64,000 bases of DNA from positions 62,001-126,000 of the forward strand of contig CANQCL010000002.1 of the NCBI GenBank assembly GCA_947589215.1. The letters are read 5' to 3'. The notes beneath the pieces are model-generated. The model did not search any database and was not told the DNA's origin. It saw only the letters and a program-made list of their open reading frames with translations. Numbering within the stretch: the stretch's first letter is position 1; every line of letters begins with the position of its first letter. The position numbers and the translations under genes were made by a program. Shown piece after piece: positions 42,591 through 51,821 of this stretch. This DNA comes from an uncultured Clostridia bacterium (GTDB taxonomy: Bacteria; Bacillota; Clostridia; Oscillospirales; Ruminococcaceae).

Positions 42591-43823
42591 ATGAATTCAA
42601 TTACAGTTAAAGTTTTAGGCATTGCTTTATCTGTTTTTATATTGATTATGGTCGGAAGTCAGATAGCTTATAAGATACAGGATTCTCACGATACTGAAGA
42701 AGCCGTACTTTATACAGTTAATGAGAATATAACTTTTAAAGGAATGTTTCTTCGTGATGAGCGGGTTGTGAAGTACAACAACACAATCGACGGTGTTATT
42801 AATTATCTGTATGACGACGGTTTGAAGGTTTCTGAGAACTCGGCTATTGCCAAGGTTTATAGTAATCAAGACCAAATTTATTACAGAAACAGATTGTCAA
42901 GGCTGAAAAAGGTTTTATCTGATTTAAAAAGAGCTCAGAGTCCGGGTACGACAAATTATGTTCAGGCTGAAACTTTGAGGAGTAAAATAGAAGATTATTA
43001 TACGAATTTGTCAAATATGATTCAGCAGAAAAAATACTCCTCTGTTAGTTCTTATAGCGATGATTTGCTTTATACTATGAACATATATAATATTGTAACC
43101 GGCAGCAGCGAAAATTTTAAACCTGCAATAAATCTGATAAAAGCTGAAATTAATGAACTTAAAACTAAAATAGAGAATCCGCTTAGCAGTATAAAAGCAA
43201 ATGAGGCCGGTTACTTTGTGAAGTCTGTTGACGGATATGAGTCGTCGGTATCATATGATGATTTAGAAAATATGTCAACAGACGAACTGCAAAAGTTGTT
43301 TGATATAAAACCTGAGATTACCGAAAATGCAGTAGGAAAGCTTTTAAAAAGCTATGAATGGAAGTTTCTCGGAATAATTAAAAACACTAATAAATTTTTG
43401 ATTAATGACGGATTGTCAATAAGATTTAATTCTTCCAATAAGGTTTACGGCGTTACGGTTGACAGTATAAAGCCAATTGACGGCACTGATACCAGTATTG
43501 TAATTCTTAGCTGTAATGAGCTTGACGAGACTGTGCTGAATAACAGATTTGACAATGCTGAACTGATATTCGATGAATATACCGGAATAAAAATTCCGAG
43601 AGAGGCTATCAGGTTTCAAGGCGAGCAGAAAGGCGTTTATGTAACGCTAGGGCAGGAGATTACTTTCAAAAAAGTTGATGTTATATACGAAGGCGATGAC
43701 TTTGTGCTGTCAAAGAATACCTCAGATGACAGTTATCTGCTTTTGTATGACAAAATTCTTTTAGAGGGGGTAAGCGCAGATGAAGTCTCAAGAACAGCAA
43801 ATTACTCAGAAGATTCAGGATAA
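42591..43823 (+). CDS. HlyD-like membrane-anchored adaptor of unknown role
   Basis: A 410-residue protein with one N-terminal membrane segment (~7-25) and an extracellular remainder. The first beta-rich part (~45-85, GVINYLYDDGLKVSENSAIAKV-like) resembles a lipoyl/barrel-sandwich half. A helical hairpin follows (~90-200), then a second beta part (~200-370, with KIPREAIRFQGEQKGVYV near its end) as in HlyD/MacA-type adaptors. No transporter gene is nearby. Its last 44 nt overlap yggS, tying it to the sepF-divIVA operon. A link to envelope or division is inferred from position only. Confidence 0.75.
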   Translation: MNSITVKVLGIALSVFILIMVGSQIAYKIQDSHDTEEAVLYTVNENITFKGMFLRDERVVKYNNTIDGVINYLYDDGLKVSENSAIAKVYSNQDQIYYRNRLSRLKKVLSDLKRAQSPGTTNYVQAETLRSKIEDYYTNLSNMIQQKKYSSVSSYSDDLLYTMNIYNIVTGSSENFKPAINLIKAEINELKTKIENPLSSIKANEAGYFVKSVDGYESSVSYDDLENMSTDELQKLFDIKPEITENAVGKLLKSYEWKFLGIIKNTNKFLINDGLSIRFNSSNKVYGVTVDSIKPIDGTDTSIVILSCNELDETVLNNRFDNAELIFDEYTGIKIPREAIRFQGEQKGVYVTLGQEITFKKVDVIYEGDDFVLSKNTSDDSYLLLYDKILLEGVSADEVSRTANYSEDSG

Positions 43824-44514
43824 AAAATTTGAATATCTTATTGAAAACTATAAAGAAATATGTTATAATATTAAAGATAGTAAGTCTAAATACAGAAAAC
43901 ACGACGATAATGTGCGAATAATGGCTGTTACCAAGACTGTTGAGCCTGAGTTTATCAACTTTGCCATTGAGCAGGGAATTGATTTACTCGGTGAAAACAG
44001 AGTACAGGAGTTTCTTTCAAAGAAGGATTCATACAAACCGTGCGAGGTACAGTTTATAGGGCATTTACAGACAAATAAAGTTAAGTACATTATCAATGAT
44101 GTTTCTCAGATTCAATCGGTTGACAGTTTTAAGCTGGCTGCTGAAATTGATAGACAAGCTAAGAAAAATGATAAAACTATGGATATTCTTATTGAAGTTA
44201 ATATCGGTGATGAGTTATCAAAAAGCGGAATTTCAAGGTCAGGCGTTTTAGAGCTTGCAAAAAGGATTTCGGAGCTTGAGAACGTAAGAATAAACGGTTT
44301 GATGGCTATTCCTCCGATAAATGCTGACGATAGTATCTACGGCAGTTTGCAGGAGCTTTATCATGAAATAGGACAAAAGAAGCTAAATCATATCAATATG
44401 AATGTGTTATCAGTTGGTATGTCAGGAGATTACGTCAAAGCCGTCCAATACGGTTCTAATCTCGTGAGAATAGGAACAAAGCTCTTTGGAGCGAGAAAAT
44501 ATTTGGAGGTATAA
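43780..44514 (+). CDS. YggS-family PLP-binding protein (PLP homeostasis)
   Basis: 244 residues, alanine-racemase-like TIM barrel without the racemase C-terminal domain. The PLP lysine is Lys52 in IMAVTKTVEP. LIGENRVQEF-like and FIGHLQTNKVK motifs and SVGMSGDYVKAVQYGSNLVRIG are diagnostic. It keeps PLP levels in balance in other bacteria. The YlmE equivalent of Bacillus sits in this same ylmEFGH-divIVA block. The start ATG overlaps the preceding gene by 44 nt and has GAGGGGG upstream. Confidence 0.93.
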   Translation: MKSQEQQITQKIQDKKFEYLIENYKEICYNIKDSKSKYRKHDDNVRIMAVTKTVEPEFINFAIEQGIDLLGENRVQEFLSKKDSYKPCEVQFIGHLQTNKVKYIINDVSQIQSVDSFKLAAEIDRQAKKNDKTMDILIEVNIGDELSKSGISRSGVLELAKRISELENVRINGLMAIPPINADDSIYGSLQELYHEIGQKKLNHINMNVLSVGMSGDYVKAVQYGSNLVRIGTKLFGARKYLEV

Positions 44515-44517
44515 ACA

Positions 44518-44943
44518 ATGAGTGTTATGCAAAGCTTTAGAAATCTTTTCATCGGCAGCGATGAAACGGCTGACGATTATGAGTCGATTTACGAGAAAGA
44601 ACAGCAAATGACGGCAGATGAAATTAGAGACAGAAGAAACAGAGAAGTAAAAATCGCTGCGACAACAACTTTACAGATTGTTTTGGCAAGACCTACAGAT
44701 TTTTCTGAGGTTAAAGCAATCGGAGACGATCTCAACGACCAGAAAACCGTTCTGCTTAACCTTGAAACAGTAAGAAGCGAGGATGCAAAAAGAATTCTTG
44801 ACTTTTTATCGGGCGTTGCATATGCAAACGGCGCCGATATCAAGATGATGGCTCAGAAAACCTTTGCAATAATGCCTAAGAATGTAGGTTTCTCCGGCGT
44901 TGACTTGATGAGTGAGCTGGAAAACAACGGATACAGCTTTTAA
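44518..44943 (+). CDS. sepF: Cell division protein SepF
   Basis: A 141-residue FtsZ-binding protein. The N-terminal amphipathic stretch MSVMQSFRNLFIG is the membrane anchor. After an acidic linker, the folded domain (~50-141) has RPTDFSEVKAIGDDL and RILDFLSGVAYANGADIK, the typical SepF core that tethers and aligns FtsZ filaments. Its stop codon overlaps the ylmH start (TAATG). Confidence 0.96.
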   Translation: MSVMQSFRNLFIGSDETADDYESIYEKEQQMTADEIRDRRNREVKIAATTTLQIVLARPTDFSEVKAIGDDLNDQKTVLLNLETVRSEDAKRILDFLSGVAYANGADIKMMAQKTFAIMPKNVGFSGVDLMSELENNGYSF

Positions 44944-45728
44944 TGAAAGAGTTTAACAGCTCTTTTTTGAAGAATTTGTCAAAGCAGGATCACTTGCTTG
45001 TTGAAAGAATAATTGACTGGACTAATATTGCAAATGAAAAATATACTGAGAAGTTTTCTTTCTTCTTAGATTGTCGCCAGTCAAAAATCGCAAAGCAGGT
45101 ACTTGATTCACTTAAATTTGATAACTATAAATTTTTTGGCGGATATGATGACGCTCATAGACTTGTTCTAGGCGTATTTCCGACTTATACACATATTAAT
45201 AATATTGATTTTCCTGTCAAAGGAATAACCTTTACATATAGAAAATGTGATATTTTGACGCATCGTGACGTGCTTGGAAGCTTAATGTCATTAAAGGTTG
45301 CAAGAGAATGTATAGGAGATATAATTATCAGCGAAGGAAAGACAATTGTTTTTGTTGTTGACAAAATATTACCTTTAATTCTTGAAAACGTACATAAAAT
45401 CGGTAAAATAGGTGTTAAGACTGAAATCGGATTTGATTTATCAGATGTTGCCTTAGAGCAAAAGTTTTCCGATATATGCGGTACTGTGCAATCCTTAAGA
45501 GCCGACAGCGTTGTTGCGTTAGCGATAAGCAAGAGCAGGGAAAAGGCTTCAAGTTTAATCAAAACCAGCGGAGTTGTTATTGATTACGAAGAAATTTTTT
45601 CTCCAAGCTATGAAATGTGTGAAGGCGTTGACTTTTCCATTCGCGGATACGGAAAATTTTTGCTGAGTTCCATTGACGGACTGTCAAGGAAAAATCGTTT
45701 ACACATAACGGTTAAAAAATATGATTAA
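44943..45728 (+). CDS. ylmH: YlmH-type S4-domain RNA-binding protein
   Basis: 261 residues. The N-terminal half is the YlmH-specific domain, containing GGYDDAHRLVLGVFP. The C-terminal S4 domain is ~180-255 (LRADSVVALAISKSREKASSLIKTSGVVIDYE). YlmH-type proteins bind ribosomes or RNA; Bacillus YlmH acts in ribosome quality control. Overlap with sepF indicates coupling. Confidence 0.92.
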   Translation: MKEFNSSFLKNLSKQDHLLVERIIDWTNIANEKYTEKFSFFLDCRQSKIAKQVLDSLKFDNYKFFGGYDDAHRLVLGVFPTYTHINNIDFPVKGITFTYRKCDILTHRDVLGSLMSLKVARECIGDIIISEGKTIVFVVDKILPLILENVHKIGKIGVKTEIGFDLSDVALEQKFSDICGTVQSLRADSVVALAISKSREKASSLIKTSGVVIDYEEIFSPSYEMCEGVDFSIRGYGKFLLSSIDGLSRKNRLHITVKKYD

Positions 45729-45749
45729 TATATCTTAGGAGGCAATAGT

Positions 45750-46490
45750 ATGATCAATCCAAACGATATAGCTGAAAAGACCTTTGAAAAGGCTACATTT
45801 GGTTACAAGTCTGAAGATGTAGATGAGTATCTACTTGCTCTTTCAAAAGCTTTTGCTGATGTAGTTTCTCAGAATCAGGAGAGCGAGGCTAAAATCATCA
45901 AGCTTGTTGAAAAAATCAACGAGTACAGAAACGATGAGGACGCTATCAAAGAAGCACTGCTTGGCGCTCAGAAGCAAGGTCATAAGATTATTGCGGAAGC
46001 TAAAGCTGAAGCTGAGGCTATACTTAACAAGGCTCGTGAAGAACAAGAAATCGTTTCGCGACAAAGTGCTGAGGAATGTGACAGGATTGTTCGTGAGCAC
46101 AAGGCTAAGTGTGAAACTCTTATTAGAGAGAATACTGAAAAAACCGAATACAGGATCAAGTCATCTAAGATCCAGAGCGAGCAGGAGGCTGAAAACCTTG
46201 CTAAGCTTAAGGTTGAGGTTACAAGATTCAAGGCGCAGCTTACAGAGCTATATAATAAGCAGTTGAAGCTTATTATGGAGCTTCCTGAAATTTCAGAGGA
46301 TGAGGTTGAGCAAATTATTGCTGAGAAAGAAGCACGCGAAAAGAAGCTTGAAGAGAGCAAGGCTATCATCGACAAGGCTCAGGAGATCGCCGCTCATAAC
46401 AGCGTGCAGGATAACTTTCATTATGAGGGAAACAAATATACTCCCGATGAAGGTCATTACGGTGATTTGAAATTTGGAAAAAATAACTGA
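45750..46490 (+). CDS. divIVA: DivIVA-domain cell division/polarity protein
   Basis: A 246-residue largely coiled-coil protein. The N-terminal DivIVA domain (1-~60) reads NPNDIAEKTFEKATFGYKSEDVDEYL and carries the membrane-binding region. Long Ala/Glu/Lys-rich coiled coils fill ~55-215. It would recognise curved membrane at septum and poles. Last in the sepF-ylmH set, directly before ileS, as in many Firmicutes. Confidence 0.92.
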   Translation: MINPNDIAEKTFEKATFGYKSEDVDEYLLALSKAFADVVSQNQESEAKIIKLVEKINEYRNDEDAIKEALLGAQKQGHKIIAEAKAEAEAILNKAREEQEIVSRQSAEECDRIVREHKAKCETLIRENTEKTEYRIKSSKIQSEQEAENLAKLKVEVTRFKAQLTELYNKQLKLIMELPEISEDEVEQIIAEKEAREKKLEESKAIIDKAQEIAAHNSVQDNFHYEGNKYTPDEGHYGDLKFGKNN

Positions 46491-46512
46491 TTATTAAGGA
46501 GACTTTTTGTAA

Positions 46513-49308
46513 ATGCCACAGGACTATAACGCTTCATTGAATTTACCTAAGACAGAATTTCCTATGAGGGGAAACCTTCCTAAGAGAGAGCCGGAGATGC
46601 TCAAAAAATGGGATGAAGAAAATCTTTATGATGATATAATCAAGAGAAACGAGGGAAAGCCGAATTATACTTTGCATGACGGACCTCCATACGCTAACGG
46701 TGATATCCATCTCGGAACTGCTTTAAACAAGGTTTTGAAGGATATAATCGTTAAGTATAAGAATATGAGCGGTTTTCGCTCTCATTATGTACCCGGTTGG
46801 GATACGCACGGTCTGCCTATTGAGCTAAAGGCAATGAAATCAATAGGAGTTGAAAACGGTGCAATACCCCCAGTCGAGCTTAGACAGCACTGTAAGGATT
46901 TTGCTCTGTCATTTGTGGAAAATCAAAAGGAGCAGTTTAAACGTCTTGGTGTTTTAGGCGATTTTGATAATCCTTACTTAACATTAAAGCCTGCGTTTGA
47001 GGCAAGAGAAGTTGAGGTTTTTGGCGAGTTTGCTAAAAAAGGTTATGTATATAAGGGCTTAAAGCCTGTTTATTGGTGTCCTGAGTGTCAGACTGCTTTG
47101 GCAGAGGCTGAAATTGAGTATTCAGATGACCCGTGCCAGTCGATTTATGTTAAGTTTAAAGTATCTGACGACAAGGGACTTTTTACCGAAAAGGGAATAG
47201 ACATAAATAAAACATACTTCGTTATTTGGACAACTACCACTTGGACGCTTCCGGGCAACTTGGCTATTTGTCTTGGTCCTAATTATGACTATGCTGTTGT
47301 TAGGGCTGAAAACGGCGAAAATTATGTTATGGCTGAATACCTCATTCCTGTAACTATGCAGGTTGCGGGAATAGAAAAGTTTGAGATTATCGCTAAATTT
47401 TTGGGCAGCGATCTTGAGGGTATCAAGACCGAGCATCCGTTTATGAACAGACCTTCGCCTGTTATTCTCGGCGACCACGTTACTTTAGAAAGCGGTACGG
47501 GCTGTGTTCACACGGCTCCGGGCTACGGTGTTGACGACTTTGAAGTATGTAAAAAATATGATGATATAGGTATAGTTGTCGGCGTTGACGGCAAGGGAGT
47601 TTTAACTAAGGATTCCGGAATGTTTGAGGGACTGACAACTGACAAGGCAAACAAGGTGATTGCCGAGCATTTAAAAGAAACGGGCGCTTTGTTCGCTATT
47701 GAGGAAATTGAGCACCAGTACCCTCATTGCTGGAGATGCAAGTCGCCTATTCTGTTTAGAGCAACCGAGCAGTGGTTCTGTTCTGTTAAGAACTTTAAAG
47801 ACGAAACAGTAAAGGCAATCGAAAAAGTTGATTGGATTCCTAAATGGGGCGAGGAAAGAATCAAAGGAATGGTTCAGGACCGTTCTGACTGGTGCATTTC
47901 CAGACAAAGAACATGGGGTGTTCCGATACCTGTTGTTTATTGTAAAGACTGCGGAAAGCCTATCTGCAATGATGAAACTATTAAAGCAATTTCCGATTTA
48001 TTCAGGGCAGAGGGTTCAGACGCTTGGTATAAAAAGGACGCTAAGGATTTCATTCCTGAAAGCGTAAAATGTGAGTGCGGATGTTCGGATTTTGAGAAAG
48101 AGATGGACATACTCGACGTTTGGTTTGACAGCGGAGTTACTCACAAAGCTGTTTTAGAGGAAAGAGAAGACTTAAACGCTCCAGCTGATTTATATCTCGA
48201 GGGTGCTGACCAATACAGAGGCTGGTTTCAATCGTCCTTGCTTACGTCAATCGTCTGCAATGGAGAGGCTCCTTACAAGGCTGTTTGCACTCACGGTTGG
48301 GTCGTTGACGGTCAGGGAAAAACTATGCACAAGTCTCTCGGAAACGGCATTGAGCCGTCTGAAATTACAAATAAATACGGTTCTGATATTCTAAGGCTTT
48401 GGGTAGCGTCGTCTGATTATCATTCTGATATCAGAATCTCAGATGATATTTTGGCACAGCTATCAGAAGCATATAAGAAAATAAGAAACACAGCAAGATT
48501 TATATTGGGCAATTTATCAAATGCTGACGGTTTTGATATCGACAAGGACGGCGTTTCAGATAATGAGTTATTTGAACTTGATAAATGGGCATTAGCAAAG
48601 CTTGACGAGCTTATTGACAAGGTAAACGCTGCGTACACTGCATTTGATTATCATATTGTTTTCCACGCAATACACAACTTCTGTGTTATTGATATGTCGA
48701 ACTTCTATCTTGACATTATTAAAGACAGATTGTATTGTGATGATGTTGATTCAGTTTCAAGAAGGGCTGCTCAGACAGCTATGTATAAAATTCTGAGCGC
48801 TGTTACAAGACTTATCGCACCTATTATGTCGTTTACAGCTGATGAGATATGGGGTTATATACCTCACTCGTCAAGTGATAATGCGAAGAGCGTTTTCTTA
48901 AATGATATGCCTGAAAAATCTGGTATAAAAATTGATAATGAATTCACAGCAAAGTGGGATTTGATTGCCGAACTCAGAGAAGACGTTAAGAAAGCTCTTG
49001 AAATAAAGAGAGCAGACAAGGTTATAGGCAAGTCATTAGAAGCAGATGTAATCTTGTATGCCGATGAAGATAAGAGAGAAGCTATTTCTAAGTTTGTAAA
49101 CGAACTGCCCGAAATTTTTATTGTCTCAAAGGTTGAGCTTAAAGACGGTGAAGGTGAATTCAAGGGCGAACTTGACGGTGTAACAGTTGATGTTATAAAG
49201 GCAACGGGGGAAAAGTGCGAAAGATGTTGGAAATTCTCAGAGTCTGTTGGCACTCATAATGACCACCCGACACTTTGCGACAGATGTCACAGCGTTATTA
49301 CAAAATAA
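46513..49308 (+). CDS. ileS: Isoleucyl-tRNA synthetase
   Basis: 931 residues, class Ia. HIGH is HLGT (66-69) in DGPPYANGDIHLGTA. The CP1 editing domain includes GTGCVHTAPGYGVDDF. KMSKS appears as MHKSLGNG around residue 604. A C-terminal zinc finger (CERCW and CDRCH, ~905-928) marks the bacterial type. No T-box is present directly upstream: only 22 nt separate it from divIVA, so any tRNA control would have to sit elsewhere. Confidence 0.97.
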   Translation: MPQDYNASLNLPKTEFPMRGNLPKREPEMLKKWDEENLYDDIIKRNEGKPNYTLHDGPPYANGDIHLGTALNKVLKDIIVKYKNMSGFRSHYVPGWDTHGLPIELKAMKSIGVENGAIPPVELRQHCKDFALSFVENQKEQFKRLGVLGDFDNPYLTLKPAFEAREVEVFGEFAKKGYVYKGLKPVYWCPECQTALAEAEIEYSDDPCQSIYVKFKVSDDKGLFTEKGIDINKTYFVIWTTTTWTLPGNLAICLGPNYDYAVVRAENGENYVMAEYLIPVTMQVAGIEKFEIIAKFLGSDLEGIKTEHPFMNRPSPVILGDHVTLESGTGCVHTAPGYGVDDFEVCKKYDDIGIVVGVDGKGVLTKDSGMFEGLTTDKANKVIAEHLKETGALFAIEEIEHQYPHCWRCKSPILFRATEQWFCSVKNFKDETVKAIEKVDWIPKWGEERIKGMVQDRSDWCISRQRTWGVPIPVVYCKDCGKPICNDETIKAISDLFRAEGSDAWYKKDAKDFIPESVKCECGCSDFEKEMDILDVWFDSGVTHKAVLEEREDLNAPADLYLEGADQYRGWFQSSLLTSIVCNGEAPYKAVCTHGWVVDGQGKTMHKSLGNGIEPSEITNKYGSDILRLWVASSDYHSDIRISDDILAQLSEAYKKIRNTARFILGNLSNADGFDIDKDGVSDNELFELDKWALAKLDELIDKVNAAYTAFDYHIVFHAIHNFCVIDMSNFYLDIIKDRLYCDDVDSVSRRAAQTAMYKILSAVTRLIAPIMSFTADEIWGYIPHSSSDNAKSVFLNDMPEKSGIKIDNEFTAKWDLIAELREDVKKALEIKRADKVIGKSLEADVILYADEDKREAISKFVNELPEIFIVSKVELKDGEGEFKGELDGVTVDVIKATGEKCERCWKFSESVGTHNDHPTLCDRCHSVITK

Positions 49309-49321
49309 TAATTATTAGCGT

Positions 49322-49354
49322 AAGTTGTCAGATTATTTTGACAACTTATGTTTT
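49322..49354 (+). terminator. Probable terminator after ileS
   Basis: AAGTTGTCA (49322-49330) pairs with TGACAACTT (49339-49347), followed by ATGTTTTG. The stem is good but the T tract is broken. The rest of the gap up to lspA is AT-rich without other clear signals. Confidence 0.55.
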
Positions 49355-49472
49355 GTTCAAAATTATTGAGAAAATATTACTCTTTTAATTCTTTTTACCT
49401 GTTATCCCATAAACTGTTTGCATATTGCTCACTGAGTTTATGCACATTTTGGAGTAAGAAACGGAGATTAAA

Positions 49473-50096
49473 ATGATTTTCATATCGCTTATACTGGTTG
49501 TATTGCTTGTTATAATTGATCAAGCTGTCAAATATTTTGTAATCTCGAATATTGATTTGTACGAAACATTTTATACTTTCAGTATTGGGAAGTATGATTT
49601 GTTTAGTATTACTCACGTCAGAAATAATGGTGCGGCTTGGAGTATAATGGAAGGGAAAACAATATTGCTTACAGCTGTAGCTGTAATAGCAATTATAATA
49701 GTTTTTTTTCTGATTGCGTCCGGTAAGTTTAAGCTGAAGCTTGAAGTAGTTATGCTGTCGTTCATTATGGCAGGCGGAATAGGAAACATAATTGACAGAA
49801 TAAAATATAAAGAGGTAATTGATTATATACAAACAGATTTTATGAATTTTCCTGTGTTTAATTTTGCCGATATATGTGTAGTTGTTGGAGCAATTGGTTT
49901 TTGCATTGCCTATTTAATTGTTGAATCGGTAAATAATCATAAGAAACGCTCTGTTGTTATAGGTGCATTGGGGGATTCCCCTAATGAAGCGGACAATGCT
50001 GATGAGGTAGATATACTTAATGAGCTGTCAAACAGTTCAAATGAAGAATCAACAAGCAGTGTAAAGTCAGAGGATAACAAAAATGAAGAGTCTTAG
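49473..50096 (+). CDS. lspA: Lipoprotein signal peptidase (signal peptidase II) with acidic C-terminal extension
   Basis: 207 residues. Four transmembrane segments fill ~3-158. The catalytic aspartates are Asp108 (GNIIDRI) and Asp133 (FNFADICV); VRNNGAAWSI is the other family motif. It cleaves prolipoproteins at the lipid-modified Cys. About 45 extra residues at the C-terminus are rich in Asp, Glu, Ser and Asn and go beyond the usual ~160-residue length. Overlaps rluD by 14 nt. Confidence 0.95.
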   Translation: MIFISLILVVLLVIIDQAVKYFVISNIDLYETFYTFSIGKYDLFSITHVRNNGAAWSIMEGKTILLTAVAVIAIIIVFFLIASGKFKLKLEVVMLSFIMAGGIGNIIDRIKYKEVIDYIQTDFMNFPVFNFADICVVVGAIGFCIAYLIVESVNNHKKRSVVIGALGDSPNEADNADEVDILNELSNSSNEESTSSVKSEDNKNEES

Positions 50097-50988
50097 GCTT
50101 TATGTTTCAAGTGAAACCGCAGGGCAAAGAATTGATAAATGGTTATCTGAAAATATTGAGGACTTATCACGTTCCTTAGTTCAGAAGCTTTTAAAAGAAA
50201 ACAATATTCTTATAAATTCTAAGGCAGTCAGCAAAAACTATAAGCTTTGTGCTGATGATATTATTGATATAAATATTCCCGAACCGAAGTCTTTAGATAT
50301 TCTGCCTCAAAACATACCTGTTGATATTGTTTTTGAAGATGATGACTTACTGGTTGTAAATAAACCCAAAGGTATGGTTGTCCATCCTGCGGCGGGAAAC
50401 CCAGACGGCACCCTTGTAAACGCTCTTTTATACCACTGTAAAGGACGTCTTTCAAGCATTAACGGCGTTATAAGACCGGGTATTGTGCATAGAATAGATA
50501 AATATACCAGCGGTTTGCTGATAGTTGCCAAAACAGATAAGGCGCATACTCATCTGGCAGAGCAGATCAAAAATCACTCGTTCACTAGAGAATATATGGG
50601 CATAGTCTGCGGTAGAATGAATGATAAAGAGGGTACTGTTGACGCCCCTATCGGCAGACATAAGATAAACAGAAAAAAGATGGCGGTAACTGATACAAAT
50701 TCTAAAAATGCGGTTACTCATTATAAGGTTTTAGAGACATTTGATAAATACTCTTTGTTAAGATTTATTCTTGAAACCGGCAGAACTCATCAGATAAGGG
50801 TTCATATGTCGTATATAGGGCATCCCATTCTGGGCGATGATGTGTACGGCAAGGCTTTTAAGGGGATAGACGGTCAATGCCTGCACGCTAAAAAGATAGG
50901 GTTTGTTCACCCGTCAACAGGGGAGTATATGGAGTTTGACAGCGAACTACCCGAATATTTTGAAAAAATACTGAAAAAGGTAAGATAA
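50083..50988 (+). CDS. RluD-type 23S rRNA pseudouridine synthase
   Basis: 301 residues. The N-terminal S4 domain (~10-70) has RIDKWLSENIEDLSRSLVQK. The catalytic domain contains Asp139 in VHRIDKYTSGLL, the RluA/RluD active-site motif; canonical sequences have RLD. VVNKPKGMVVHPA and GRTHQIRVHM support the family. It likely modifies 23S rRNA. The lspA-rluD pairing is conserved in Firmicutes. Confidence 0.93.
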   Translation: MKSLRLYVSSETAGQRIDKWLSENIEDLSRSLVQKLLKENNILINSKAVSKNYKLCADDIIDINIPEPKSLDILPQNIPVDIVFEDDDLLVVNKPKGMVVHPAAGNPDGTLVNALLYHCKGRLSSINGVIRPGIVHRIDKYTSGLLIVAKTDKAHTHLAEQIKNHSFTREYMGIVCGRMNDKEGTVDAPIGRHKINRKKMAVTDTNSKNAVTHYKVLETFDKYSLLRFILETGRTHQIRVHMSYIGHPILGDDVYGKAFKGIDGQCLHAKKIGFVHPSTGEYMEFDSELPEYFEKILKKVR

Positions 50989-50992
50989 ATAT

Positions 50993-51805
50993 ATGTTTGA
51001 AGATATATCAAAGGTACTGCTGATAACCGATATGGACGGAACCTTTCTGCCTACTGATAAAATACCGTCAAAAGGTAATTTAGAGGCAATCAAGAGGTTT
51101 CAAAACGCAGGCGGTAAATTTACAATAGCCACAGGTCGAGCACATCAAGCTACGTCGCAATACTTTGAATATTTTGAAGTTAATTTTCCTATGATAATGT
51201 TTAACGGCGGAATGATTTATGATATGGAAACTGATAAGTCTATATATGATATTTATACTCCGCCTGTTGCTAAAGAGATTACTATTGATATATTAAATAA
51301 ATTCCCTCATCTAGGCTGTGAGATTTTATCTAAAAAGGTCAATGTTATAAGCAGAAACGAAACTGAGGATAATCATATAAAAATCTGCAAGGTAACGCCT
51401 AATTACACTGATGTTGATAATGTAGAAGATAACTGGTATAAGGTACTTTTTGCAGATACAAAAGAAAATCTGGATATTGTTGAAGAGTATGTCAGTCAGC
51501 GTAAGTTTACGGGCGTTGACTTTGTAAGAAGCGATATAAACTATTTTGAGATTTTGCCACAGGAGAATTCAAAGGGCTCTGCGCTAAGGGCAATGAGAAA
51601 GCTATGCAATATCGAAGATTACACTGTAGTTGCGGTCGGTGACTACAACAACGATATTCAAATGCTTATTGAAGCAGATTTGGGTGTTTGTCCTGCTAAT
51701 GCGGTTGACGCTGTAAAGGACGTTGCCGATTTGGTATTAGAAGAATCTTGTGATGAAAATGCTATCGCAGCAGTGATAGATTATATATTTTCAAAAGTAA
51801 ATTAA
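50993..51805 (+). CDS. HAD-superfamily Cof-type phosphatase
   Basis: 270 residues. Motif I is ITDMDGTFLP (nucleophile Asp13, acid Asp15). The C2 cap lies between ~85 and ~190, GSALRAMRK supplies the motif III Lys region, and VAVGDYNNDIQML is motif IV. The Cof type acts on small sugar phosphates or nucleotides; the substrate is not determinable. It starts 4 nt after the rluD stop. Confidence 0.9.
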   Translation: MFEDISKVLLITDMDGTFLPTDKIPSKGNLEAIKRFQNAGGKFTIATGRAHQATSQYFEYFEVNFPMIMFNGGMIYDMETDKSIYDIYTPPVAKEITIDILNKFPHLGCEILSKKVNVISRNETEDNHIKICKVTPNYTDVDNVEDNWYKVLFADTKENLDIVEEYVSQRKFTGVDFVRSDINYFEILPQENSKGSALRAMRKLCNIEDYTVVAVGDYNNDIQMLIEADLGVCPANAVDAVKDVADLVLEESCDENAIAAVIDYIFSKVN

Positions 51806-51821
51806 TCTGGAGGATTGAAAA

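Noticed and set aside
46491-46512. T-box before ileS
   Set aside because: Only 22 nt separate divIVA from ileS and no T-box core motif is present.
49395-49832. 145-codon minus-strand frame across the start of lspA
   Set aside because: Low-complexity Tyr/Asn-rich translation opposite a membrane protein with both catalytic aspartates.
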